Made by a program: the position numbers and the translations under genes. This document shows positions 54,937 to 64,000 of a stretch of DNA of 64,000 bases, in pieces. The notes below the pieces were generated by a model. That model saw only the letters and a list, made by a program, of their open reading frames with translations. It had not been told where the DNA came from and did not search any database. Within the stretch, counting starts at the first letter, position 1, and the number at the start of each line of letters is the position of its first letter. The DNA comes from Erinaceus europaeus (Eukaryota > Chordata > Mammalia > Eulipotyphla > Erinaceidae), in NCBI RefSeq assembly GCF_950295315.1, contig NC_080172.1, positions 116,778,313 through 116,842,312 of the forward strand, given 5' to 3'.

Positions 54937-56146
54937 ATCCGACCTGCTAAGACTGAGGGCAGAGTGCAGAGCTGAGGGGCCTTATTGGTGGAGCGGGTCC
55001 CCTGCCCCAGGCCTTGTTCCAGTGCCATCTGCGCCCTAGTGGAGGCATGTGACCCTGCACCTTCTTCTCACCCAGAAGCCGGAGCAGGCTCTGGGCTGTG
55101 ACTTGGTGTGCACTCAGGGCAGCCCCCAGAGAGGCCCACGGTGTTGGTGGAACACAGAGAGAAAGGAGGATCTGATTAGGATGTGCTGGCCTTGCTCCGA
55201 GGAATCCCAGTCGCCTAGAGGGATGTGCTTGTGCCACTTTGGCAGGTCAGACTATAGGCAGAGGGCTGACCGAAGGCCGCTTCACTTTTCAAGTGAAAAC
55301 ACGACTTGTTTTGCTGGTTTCAGACACTCGGTTTCTTCAAGTTGATGTGAACCCAGGGTCTCACAGCCAAGAGAGGAATCTGAGAAAGAATTAGACCCTT
55401 CAGAGCTGGAGGTGATTTGAAGGTGCCCCTGGCTCACCCTTTCTTCTCACTGCCTGTGGGGAAACTAAGGACCTTAGGAGTGGGGGCAGTGACTTAGTCC
55501 TGGTTACCAGCAGCAAGAGCCTATTTCTGGGCAAAATTTAAAACTGCTGGGTCTTGCGATAAATTTCTCCTTTCTGGATGTAAAGGTGAGAGGGAAAGAG
55601 AGACAGAGACAGAGAGAGAGAAAGAGAGAGAGAGATAAGGGAGAAAGAGAAAGGGATGGAGCCCACCCTGACTACAAGACAGGACACTTGGGGCCACTGG
55701 CCCCAGCTATGCCTGCCCACCCCCGAGCCAGCCTCTGGGCATCCTTACAGACTCTCCTCCTCTGTCAGTCCGACCCGCCTGCCCCAGCCTCCTGGGAGCC
55801 TGGAATTAGACCAAATACTTTATGATCCCATGCTTCGTTATGCTTTATTAAAAGCGCCCGTGCAGGCTCTCACTGGCACGTCTGCCAGGCCCCCTGTTCT
55901 GGGGTTTCCTCTCCACCCCCACCTCTCGTACCAGCCAGGCTGAGACAGACAGCTGTCACCCACCCCCCACCCCTTCCCCTCATGACTGTCTGTGGATGAG
56001 ATAGAGGGGGATCCTGCAGGGGCGGAGGGGAGGAGAGACTGGAAAGACAGTCCTCTGTGCTCACTCGCCTCAGCCTCAACTGCTTCCACTCCCTCTCCCC
56101 AGGGGCTGGCCTCAGAGAGGCACAGTAGTTACACTAGTCTAGTGTC
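54937..56146. other. Intronic unique sequence
   Basis: A GA-rich stretch at 55590-55650; otherwise no recognised repeat or exon. Confidence 0.6.
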
Positions 56147-56194
56147 TTCTCTCTCTCTCTCTCTCTCTCTCTCTGTTCTTTGAACAAGGTGGCT

Positions 56195-56582
56195 TTTTTT
56201 CTTTCTTTTATTCTATTTATATTTTCTTCACCACTCCCATCACCAAAGGTCTGTGTCCCCACCCCAACCCCATAGATAACCACTATAGTTCTCCCACAGT
56301 TTCAGAATTATTTTTTTCATACTCGTATGTTCAATTGTCTATATTCCACATATGAGTGAAACCACTCTGTAGTTGTCCTTCCCTTCCTGACTGCCTTCAC
56401 TGAACATCCTCTTCTCCAGTTCCATCCACTTTATCCCAAAGGACACAATATCATATTTTTTTTATAGCTGAGTAAAACTCCACTGAGTAGATGTCCCATT
56501 ACTTTTTTATCCAGTCATCTGTGGATAAGTTCTGTCCCTCCCAGGGCTGGTCCTGTTATATCCATTGGTGACACTATGCTAC
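56195..56582 (-). mobile_element. Older L1 3' fragment
   Basis: CACATATGAGTGAAACCACTC, TTCCATCCACTTTATCCCAAA, TATAGCTGAGTAAAACTCCAC and CCAGTCATCTGTGGATAAG are the ORF2-end/3' UTR of a different L1 subfamily on the minus strand. A (CT)n run (56147-56176) precedes it. Confidence 0.75.
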
Positions 56583-57067
56583 TTTCACCCAGGGACCAGA
56601 GGAAAATTCCTCCCACCCAGATATTTCAGGTGGAGAAGTAACTCTCCCTGCCCTGCTGGTGGGAAGTGTTGTGCTGGGTCTGGACACCTGACAGAAAGCT
56701 TCCAGTGTGACTTACCTGGATCTGGGTGGTGATGACATCTGGGACAAGGTGTGTGGATGCTCTGAGCCTCGGTTTCCCATCTGTAGGAAGGGAGTGATGG
56801 CCTCTGAATAGCAGAAGAATCCCATGAGGAATGACAGAGGGAAGGGGCCCAGAGGGCTCTGAACTCCAACTCCATCAGGACCTGGAGAGAGAAGAGGACA
56901 AAGGGAGGGACATTCGGATGGAGTCACAGGTGCAGGTGTGACTTGGGAAGGAAGAGAAGATGGGACCACTAAAAAATGGGCAAATCTAGACAAATAGTTG
57001 TAGAAATAGTAGTTAAGTCATAACTGCAACCTTAGGAGAACTGCTGTGGCTTCCAGCACAGGGATTG
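56583..57067. other. Intronic unique sequence
   Basis: Nothing recognisable. Confidence 0.6.
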
Positions 57068-57160
57068 GGGATCCAGAACTCTGGTGGTGGCAACAGTGTG
57101 GAGCTGTACGCCTGTGATCATGTAATCTTGTAAGCCAACGTCACATCACTAAGAGAAGAA
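57068..57160 (+). mobile_element. Retroposon R fragment (3' end)
   Basis: ATCCAGAACTCTGGTGGTGG, AGTGTGGAGCTGTACGCC and GATCATGTAATCTTG match the 3' end of R. Confidence 0.55.
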
Positions 57161-57900
57161 AAGAAAGTGACATCCCCAAAGGACAGAGTGAGTATGATTG
57201 GATCTGCATTCCCCTTGTGGGCATCACTATTAGCAAATGCGAGTGGACAGTGTGTTATTCATTTATGAATGCTTACAAGGTCTCCTAATTTTTATTTCTG
57301 CCCGGAGAGAGGGCAGAAATAAACAGACAAGCAGCCTAACTGGGTGATGCCAAGCAGTGAGGGAAGTGCAGGAAGGCCTTGAGATGGTGAGAGCTTGGGG
57401 GGCAGAGCGGCTCTGTAGACTGGGCAGTCAAGGAAGACCTCCTGGAGGAGGTGAGCTTTGAGCTGAAAAGAGGGAAAGTAAAGCAAAGCAAGGAATCATC
57501 CTGCTCAGCTCCAGTGCTATTTTCTACCAGCTAGGATGTCTCTTTGTGGCTGGCTCTTTGTTGTGATGGGGCCTTCTCTGCCCCTTGCTCCCTGGTGTGT
57601 TGTCTGCTGACATAGTGAGTGACAACAGAGACCCCAAGGAAGCAGGAAACCTGGAACTGTTTGCCTTTGATTTTTTTGCACAACTATCGGAGGGGTCTCT
57701 GGGGGGGTCTCTTTCACAGCAGGCTTGAGCAGACACTGGGATTTGAACTGAAGTCCACCTGGCTTCATCCCTTCTGGTCACCCTTTGAGTGTCCAGCAGG
57801 AGGAGGGGGAGGGTGGGAAGCCCATCCACCCTGCCCTCCTCCTCATCTGCCGTGAACAGCCCAGCGGACCTCTGGGCTGGGACCTGAGCAGCGGGCTGGT
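57161..57900. other. Intronic unique sequence
   Basis: Nothing recognisable. Confidence 0.6.
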
Positions 57901-58130
57901 GGTAGGGAGCCCACGGAGTATTGATGGTCCTCGAGCTGGCAGGCGTCGGGAGGCAGAGAGGTATTAATTAGCAGTTATTCCCCGGCAGTGAGGAGATGGA
58001 GAGAGATTAAAGTGGCGGCCCAAGCATCCGTTTTGTACCAGCAGAGAAGCAACAGTAAATCAGTGCTTTGAATCGATGCTGGAAGAGGGAGATAAGTTTG
58101 AATCTTATTAGTGCTGTGGCAGGACAGATG
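57901..58130. promoter_or_regulatory. Candidate conserved intronic element
   Basis: Repeat-free block with GAGGTATTAATTAGCAGTTA, GAGATTAAAGTGGCGG, GAATCGATGCTGG and CTTATTAGTGCTG: homeodomain-type ATTA motifs with retained CpGs inside IGSF21 intron 1. Composition suggests an enhancer. Inference only. Confidence 0.3.
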
Positions 58131-58569
58131 GAGAGGGAGCTAGAGAATCCCTCCCTTGTGGGGCCAGGGTCAGGAGGGAGAGGGCTGAAAGCCAGGAAGC
58201 TTGGACCATCTCGAGGGCACAACTTTGACTTTTGTTAGGAAAAGGCAGGGCAGTGGAGGGAGAAAGAAAAGGAAAGTGAGGAGGGAGTACTGGATCCACA
58301 GAAGGGACCCCTCCAAACTTCCCAAGGGTCTCTGCCAGGCTAGTCCTGCTGTGTGCCCCCCTCAAGACCCCTCCCCAGGAGTGGAGACCTCTACGCTGAG
58401 CCCTGTGTGGATCTGACATGGTCTCCACCCCACCCAGCTTCCAAAGGTCATGGGAGAAGTCCAGGAGATGCAGCCTGCAGTACAAGGGGTGTGTGGGGCT
58501 GAGACACCCTCCTCTCCTCTCCTCTCCTCTCCTACTCTTCCTCACTTCTGTTCTTCATTTTTGGAGGGG

Positions 58570-58766
58570 AGTGGGTGGTGCTCACCTGGTAGAGTGCACA
58601 GGTGACCAGGTGTGGGAACCCAGGTTCAGGACCCTGGTGAGCTTGGTAGACACACACACATTACCATGTGCAAGGACCTGGGTTCAAGTCCCCAGCCCTC
58701 CTGTGCAGGGAAGCTTCAAAAGCAGTGAAGCAGTGCTGGAGGTGTCTGTCTGTCTGTCTGTCTATC
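58570..58766 (+). mobile_element. SINE-A, head part, split by LTR
   Basis: GGAGTGGGTGGTGCTCACC, GGTTCAAGTCCCCAG, GTGAAGCAGTGCTGG and a TGTC run. It contains an internal duplication of the head (two GGTTCA boxes). It resumes at 59199. Confidence 0.8.
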
Positions 58767-59198
58767 TGCCCGGGCTAGCTTCACTGGAGAGAGAGACAAG
58801 GAACTCATGGCGGAGTGGGAACACAAATCTTTATTCATGTGGACGTCCCAGAGTCGGGTGTGAGAACAGCAGGTTTAGGCCACATGGACCTAGCAAAATG
58901 GCTGCCTCCCGCTATGCACACCAGTCCTTCTCCAGGTCTCTTCCAGGAAGGGACACAGAAGAGAAAAAAAAGGGGGGAAACCAGGAACAGCAGTGGGATT
59001 TATAGGGTAAAAACGGAAGTGGCAAGTTGGGAACGGGGTTGGCTAGGAAAGAGGGTGGAGAAAACAAGGCACTCTGGGAAGGTAGAAGGCTGGCTGTATT
59101 AATGTACTCTGCAGACATGGGCGGGGATCAGGCAAAACTGATTATGTAAATAGGCCATAGTATCAAGCAATGCTGGGAAGCTGGCGTAATGCCCAACA
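58767..59198 (-). mobile_element. Solo LTR, class II-like (LTR5, 432 bp)
   Basis: On the minus strand it starts TGTTGGGCATTACGCC and ends AGCTAGCCCGGGCA, with ACCCTATAAATCCC as TATA and AATAAAGATTTG as poly(A) signal. TCTATC flanks both sides (58761-58766, 59199-59204), although these lie in a TCTA/TCTG run. No internal viral region. Confidence 0.85.
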
Positions 59199-59272
59199 TC
59201 TATCTATCTATCTATCTATCCCCCTCTCAATTTCTCTCTGCCCTATCAAATGTAAGAAAAATAAAATAAAAG
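59199..59272 (+). mobile_element. SINE-A, tail part, resumes after LTR
   Basis: TCTA units, then CCCCCTCTCAATTTCTCTCTG and CCTATCAAATGTAAG, completing the SINE begun at 58570. Confidence 0.8.
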
Positions 59273-59400
59273 TCAGGCAGTGACACATTTGGTTAAGTGC
59301 ACAAGGACCTGGGTTCAAGCCCCTGGTGCCTACCTATAGGGGGAAAGCTTCATGAGTGGTGAAACACTGCTGCTGGTGTCTCTCTGTCTCTCTCAGTCAT
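59273..59400 (+). mobile_element. SINE-A, tail missing
   Basis: GTCAGGCAGTGACACATTTGG, GGTTCAAGCCCC, GGGGGAAAGCTTCATGAGTGG. Confidence 0.8.
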
Positions 59401-59639
59401 CATGTCCTGTCAGCCGAAGAGAAAGCAGAGAAGCCACTGGGGATGCTGTTGGCTCATGGCAATGCAGACAAGTCCACTGTGTATGAGGACCATGTCCCCT
59501 TTATCTCCCTGTCTCTACCACTCTGTGCAATGTCATGTCAGTATCTCTGCTCATCATTTTGGTCCTGTCATGTGAAGTTTTATAACCCCAGCACCTGACT
59601 GGGCACAGAGTATCTGTTACCAAATAACTGTATGGATAC

Positions 59640-60100
59640 CTAGATGATGGATGAAAAATGGATGGAAGACAGATTGGTGAATGGATGATGGACAGATAAA
59701 TAGTTACAGGATGAGTTTTGAGTGAATGAATGGGTTATGGATGGGGCAGATGGAAAATGGGTCCGTAGAGGATGGGTGGATTGGTGGATGAATGGATGAG
59801 TGGATAGATGGATAGATGGATGGATGGATGGATGGATGGATGGATAGGTGGATAGATGGTTGGATGGATGGGTGGATGGATGGATGGATGGATGGATGGA
59901 TGGATGGATGGATGGATGGATGGAAGGATGGATAGATGGATGGATGGACAGATGGATGGATGGACAGTTGGATACATGGTTGGATGGGTGGGTGGATGGA
60001 TGAATGGATAGATTGATAGATGGTTGGATGGGTGTACAGATGGATGGATAGTTGGATAGATGGATGGATGGAAGGATGGATGGATAGTTGGATAGATGGT
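59640..60100. repeat. (GATG)n array, left part
   Basis: GGAT units with GATA and GGTT variants. It is interrupted at 60100 by a solo LTR and continues after 60585. Confidence 0.95.
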
Positions 60101-60585
60101 TGTCAGGAAATTGTGAAGATGTGGTTGAGCTCAGCAGGGCTCACAAAGCACCCTGCATTCCTGATAATATGGCTTATCTACATAATCATCGCTTTGCCTG
60201 AAAGATCTCCACCCATTCCATTTCTTTGATCTATCTTCTTTCTACTCTTAAGACCCTCCCTGCCTGCAGGATATTATTTAATCCTACTAGTTAAAACCCT
60301 TGCAACAGTTGCTAAGGAAGTTCCTACCTTTCCAGCCACATTTTACCTTTCTCCACCCCTTTCCTAGCCATTTCCATTTCTGACTTGCCACTTCTGGGTC
60401 TTCCCTTTAAAATCCTTGGCTCTATAATCAATAAAGATTTGCATTGCCTCACCACCACATGTTTGGTTCCTGAATCATCTCCCTCACGTTACTGAGTGAG
60501 TAGCAGCCCAGACTGGCTCCGGTCAAGTTCTCTCCAACCTAGAGAGTATGCTCCCAGGAAGAGGCACCTCCACGCTAGCCCAGCA
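60101..60585 (+). mobile_element. Solo LTR in (GATG)n array (LTR6, 485 bp)
   Basis: It starts TGTCAGGAAATTGTG and ends CACGCTAGCCCAGCA, with poly(A) signal AATAAAGATTTGC near 60430 and CTCTATAATC upstream. The 6-base flanks GATGGT (60095-60100) and AATGGT (60586-60591) match at 5 of 6. Its last 80 bases match the LTR-like sequence ending at 25595. Confidence 0.85.
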
Positions 60586-60591
60586 AATGGT

Positions 60592-60800
60592 TAGATGGGT
60601 GGATGGATGGGTGGATGGATGGGTGAATGGATGGATGGATGGATGGATGGATGGATGGATAGTTGGATAGACGGTTAGATGGGTGGATGGATGGATGGAG
60701 GGATGGGTGGATGGATAGTTAGACGGTTGGATGGGTGGGTGGATGGATGGATGGATGGATGGATGGATGGATGTGTGGGCAGGTGGATGGGTGGGTGACA
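60592..60800. repeat. (GATG)n array, right part
   Basis: Same GGAT/GGGT units as 59640-60100, continuing after the LTR. Confidence 0.95.
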
Positions 60801-61242
60801 AATGGATGGATATGAACAGAAGATAGCTGGAGAGGAGGATGGATGAGATGATGGGGAACCAACCCACACTGACCTTTGGCCCGGTGCACCCAGGTTTTCT
60901 GTTCATGATCAGCTTTGGGGCACCTGCATTAGACCCTCTGCATCACACATGCTAGATGTATAAGGTGATTTCTCAGTGTTTGTGGACTGGAAGCCTTTGA
61001 AAAGGAAGGGTCAGTGTTTGAACCTCAACTGAGCCTTCGGGACTGCAGAATGTAGAGAGGAGAGGGGTGAAATCACTCAGCCTTAAGGACCAGAAGTGGA
61101 AATTGAACTAATTGCTGTGCCTTGCCAGTAGCTTCTGGGTGCCATCAACCCCTCAGAGATATTATGTGTGTATGTGTGTGTGGGGGGGATGTATCAGGTG
61201 TCACAGATCTTTCCAGGGCATCCTTATAAAGTGTCCTACTCT
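60801..61242. other. Intronic unique sequence
   Basis: Nothing recognisable; a short TG/G run near 61167-61188. Confidence 0.6.
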
Positions 61243-61470
61243 AGGGGCCGGGCGGTGGTGCACTTGGTTGAGAGTACATATTGCAATGCACAAGGACCCA
61301 GGTTCAAGCCTCCAGTCTCTACCTGCAGGGAGAAAACTTCACAGGTGGTGAAGCAGGGCTATAGGTGTCTCTCTTTCTCTCTCCCTCTCTATCTCCCCCT
61401 TTCCTCTTAATTTCTGGCTGTCTCTATCCAATAAATAAAGATACTAAAACAAAAGTTTCTAAAGAAGTTA
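61243..61470 (+). mobile_element. SINE-A
   Basis: GGGGCCGGGCGGTGGTGCACTTGG, GGTTCAAGCCTCC, TCTGGCTGTCTCTATCCAATAAATAA. Confidence 0.95.
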
Positions 61471-62097
61471 TATTAAAAATGTGTCCTACTCTCACTCAAG
61501 AAACTGGAGAGGCCCCTTATTATTTCTTACCATCTCTCCAGGGTGGTGGGTGGTTCTGTGGGGCAGACTCAGAAGCCAGCTGAGCAGTGGAGAAGGGCAT
61601 GGGTAGAGGGGAAGGGGCTCAGGACCTGGAGACCGGATTAAATGCATCTCTCTCTCTCTTTGCCAGTGAGAATTTGGCTTTGAATCCATAGCCTAAATAA
61701 AGCTGCATCACTCTCTCTCCACTAGATGCAAACTGCCCTTCTGGAGCAATTCAGGAAACCTGTAAATCAGTCCGTTTCTAAGAGCTCAGGCTGACTTCGT
61801 CTTCGGCATGACTGGCTAAAATTAGAGGCTCACAAAGGAGGAGGAGGGGAGGGAGGGGGAAGCTGGAATTGGCTTCGATACATCCATTGATGAAGGCTGC
61901 AGTGTGAGAACAAGCCTGGCAAAGGCCAGTGCCACCAGCTCCAGCTGACCTAGGCTGAGCACACAGGCTTTCCAGTCTTGCCCCTGCCCGACTCCCTGCT
62001 ACTTTATGAAGCATGTGCATTATTCTCAGAGTCACAGGCTTGAACTCTACCACCCACTCTAGACCCCCACCAGCTATGTGACCCAGGGAAATTTCCT
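61471..62097. other. Intronic unique sequence
   Basis: Nothing recognisable. Confidence 0.6.
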
Positions 62098-62270
62098 TTT
62101 TTAAATATCTTTATTTATTTGATAGAGACAGTCAGAAGTTGAGAGGGAAGGAGGAGAGAGGATGAGAAACAGAGAGACACCTGCAGCTCTGCTTCACCAC
62201 TCATGAAGCTTTCCTCCTGAAGGTGGGGACCAGGGGCTCCAATCTGTGTCCTTGTGTCCTTGTGTATTGT
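62098..62270 (-). mobile_element. SINE-A, split by a younger SINE-B
   Basis: TTAAATATCTTTATTTATTTG, GACACCTGCAGCTCTGC, GGGGCTCCAATCTGTGTCC up to TTGTGTATTGT, which is repeated after the nested copy. Confidence 0.9.
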
Positions 62271-62558
62271 TTTTAAATTTTTTTTTTATATTTTATTTAT
62301 TTCTTTTCCCTTTTGTTGCCCTTGTTTGATTGTTGTAGTTGTTGTTGTTGTTATTGATGTCGTTGTTGGATAGGACAGAGAGAAATGGAGAGAGGAGGGG
62401 AAGACAGAGAGGGGGAGAGAAAGACAGACACCTGCAGACCTGCTTCACCACCTGTGAAGCGACTCCCCTGCAGGTGGGGAGCCGGGGGCTCGAACCGGGA
62501 TCCTTATGTCGGTCCTTGCGCTTTGCGCCACGTGCGCTTAACCCGCCCAACTCCGGGT
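62271..62558 (-). mobile_element. Young nested SINE-B with 11-bp TSD
   Basis: A nearly consensus reverse SINE-B (TTATTTATTTCTTTTCCC, GTTGTTGTTGTTATTGATG, GGGGCTCGAACCGGGATCC, GTGCGCTTAACCCGCC). TTGTGTATTGT flanks it at 62260-62270 and 62561-62571. Confidence 0.95.
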
Positions 62559-62571
62559 CATTGTGTATTGT

Positions 62572-62612
62572 AATATGTGCACTCAGTCAGGTGTGCCACC
62601 ACCTGGCCCCCA
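62572..62612 (-). mobile_element. SINE-A, head part
   Basis: AATATGTGCACTCAGTCAGG and CACCACCTGGCCCCC complete the SINE split at 62270. Confidence 0.85.
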
Positions 62613-63270
62613 CCCAGGGCACATTTCTGTCCCTCTCTGAGCCCCTAGATTCTGCATCCAACAGCTGCCACCGTTGTAGATGTGGCTACACCCCCTCTCT
62701 ACCACATGACCACCTGTACCACACACTTAAACCCACACAGCCCAGAGTGTGAAATAGCAACCCCCCTTCCCTCCAAGCCTGCCTCCCTTTCTAATTCCAT
62801 GTCAGCCACATATCTCTAGCCACAGCCAACCCTCCATTGGGTCAACAGCCTGGGCTCCTTGTTCAGTTCCTTTCTCCCCAAGAAATGCTTAATCAGTCCC
62901 TAACTGGATGAGTTCAGAATCACCATAGGGGCTGGCCACAGCCACCATCCTCCTGAGAGTCTTGCATTACTATCTTCAAAAGGAGAATACTAATTTTTTT
63001 TCTTTGCAGGTGAGAATTAAGTGATAAACCCCATATTTGGGAGATACTTATCCAGCTCTCACTACATGTCAAACTTCAAGAATTTGGGGGTTAGGGAAGA
63101 CATAGGGATGGCATATACCTTCCAGAAGACACACACCAGTGTGAAATGATGTGTATTTAAGCACTTTGGACAGCATCCTGCTAGTTATCTAATAGTGAGT
63201 GGGTTTGTGAATGAAAGCCAATGGATGAAGGAGCGATAAGAGGATGAAACAAATTACCTGTCCTCTATGA
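62613..63270. other. Intronic unique sequence
   Basis: Nothing recognisable. Confidence 0.6.
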
Positions 63271-63276
63271 CTCCTT

Positions 63277-63317
<41 letters not shown>

Positions 63318-64000
63318 TGATTAATAATGGTCAGCAAGGTTGTAAGATAACAAGGGTACAAGTCCACACAGCTCCCACCACCAGAGCTCCGTGTCCCATC
63401 CCCTCCATTGGAAGCTTTCCTGTTCTTTATCCCTCTGGGAGTCTGGACCCAAATTCTTTATGGGGAGAAGAAGATGGGAATTCTGGCATCTGTAAGTGCT
63501 TCACCTTTGGACACTGGCATTGTTGAATGGATCCACACCCCCAGCCTGTTTCTATCTTTCCCTAGTGGGGCAGGGCTCTGGAGAGGTGGGGTTTCAGGAC
63601 ACATTAGTGGGGTCATCTGCCAGGGAAGTCAGGCTGGTGTCATGGTAGCATCTGCAAATTTGTGGCTAAAAGGCCATAATATATAAATCAGGACAAAATA
63701 TTTAATATACAGGCACCCAAAGGTAAGAATAGAACAGATGAAACTAGGGGTATTTATGAGGGAAGAAGCTAGGAAGCCTGTTTTAGGTATGTTCTAAGGG
63801 GCCCATGACTTTAGTAATTTTTGCCTGAGCCTCACAGCTAACATGCAGATGGGCTAAAAACATTGTCTGGGAAGATGGTGTCAGAGTTGAGAATAAAACT
63901 AGAAAGCTGGATCAGGGCAGAGTAGCTCCCAAACATGAGGAAAGTCTAAAAATACCATAGCTGTGTACCCCATTGCTGTGACCCAGGGCCCATGTTTGTC
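63271..64000 (-). mobile_element. Retroposon R copy 6 (runs off window)
   Basis: A (TA)n run at 63283-63313 at the A-rich end, then TAAGATAACAAGGGTACAAG, GTGGGGCAGGGCTCTGG, GTCATGGTAGCATCTGC and module I (TTTTGCCTGAGCCTCACAGC), as at 16187 and 25603. The 5' end lies beyond the window. Confidence 0.7.

Larger units (their letters stand above)
29673..64000 (+). other. IGSF21: IGSF21 intron 1 (5' part, no acceptor seen)
   Basis: Sequence after the GTGAGT donor contains no exon matching the Ig-domain part of the protein, which would begin with a Tyr-Leu-Thr-Val-like sequence. The whole right half is therefore read as intron 1. It holds all repeats listed from 29750 onward, on both strands. Confidence 0.75.

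Overview
This is mammalian nuclear DNA, almost certainly from a hedgehog (family Erinaceidae). Dozens of tRNA-derived SINEs share a head with the pol III boxes GGTTCGAGCC and TGGCGCACCTGGT and a long pyrimidine-rich middle. I recognise these from established knowledge as the SINEs that dominate hedgehog genomes. L1 3' ends, class II (ERVK-like) LTRs and mammalian-type microsatellites fill most of the rest. I see no bacterial, plasmid or phage features.

Only one gene can be supported. Near the middle, a CpG island (about 29190-29760) holds the first coding exon of IGSF21, an immunoglobulin-superfamily synaptic adhesion protein. The exon encodes the signal peptide and ends at a clean phase-1 GTGAGT donor at 29672/29673. 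Everything to the right is the start of a very long first intron. Everything to the left is upstream intergenic sequence, in which I found no convincing coding exon.

Layout: 1-9.4 kb carries an LTR nested in a SINE, a SINE cluster split by a non-L1 LINE (3422-4306), and a second LTR. 9.4-29 kb is dense in SINEs, with L1 tails, a 30-bp minisatellite, a second copy of the odd LINE (21210-21443) and several LTRs. 29.2-30.0 kb is the promoter, exon 1 and a G-rich minisatellite just inside intron 1. 30-39.6 kb is relatively repeat-poor intron. 39.6-42.1 kb is a non-coding ERVK-like provirus lying inside a SINE, with a curious duplicated junction. 42.1-64 kb mixes SINEs, a modular retroposon (called R here), large (GATG)n and (GGAAA)n arrays and two more LTRs.

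Working names. SINE-A has the head GGGGCCRGGYGGTGGCGCACC and a tail ending CTGTCTCTATCCAATAAATAA. SINE-B has a related head (GTCGGGCGGTAGCGCAGCGG), a tail with TCTCTCTGTCCTATCCAACAA and often an extra 3' block (GCAGTGGATTCGTAGTGC). SINE-C is a separate short tRNA-like family (TAGCATAATGGTTATG; GGTTCAATCCC).

The most interesting signal is the LINE represented twice. Its protein resembles the CR1/Jockey-group reverse transcriptases familiar from arthropods and other invertebrates, not L1. One copy sits inside a hedgehog SINE with a 10-bp target-site duplication, and the two copies differ at only about a dozen of roughly 230 shared bases (counted by eye). This points to a recently active non-L1 LINE in a placental mammal, possibly acquired horizontally.
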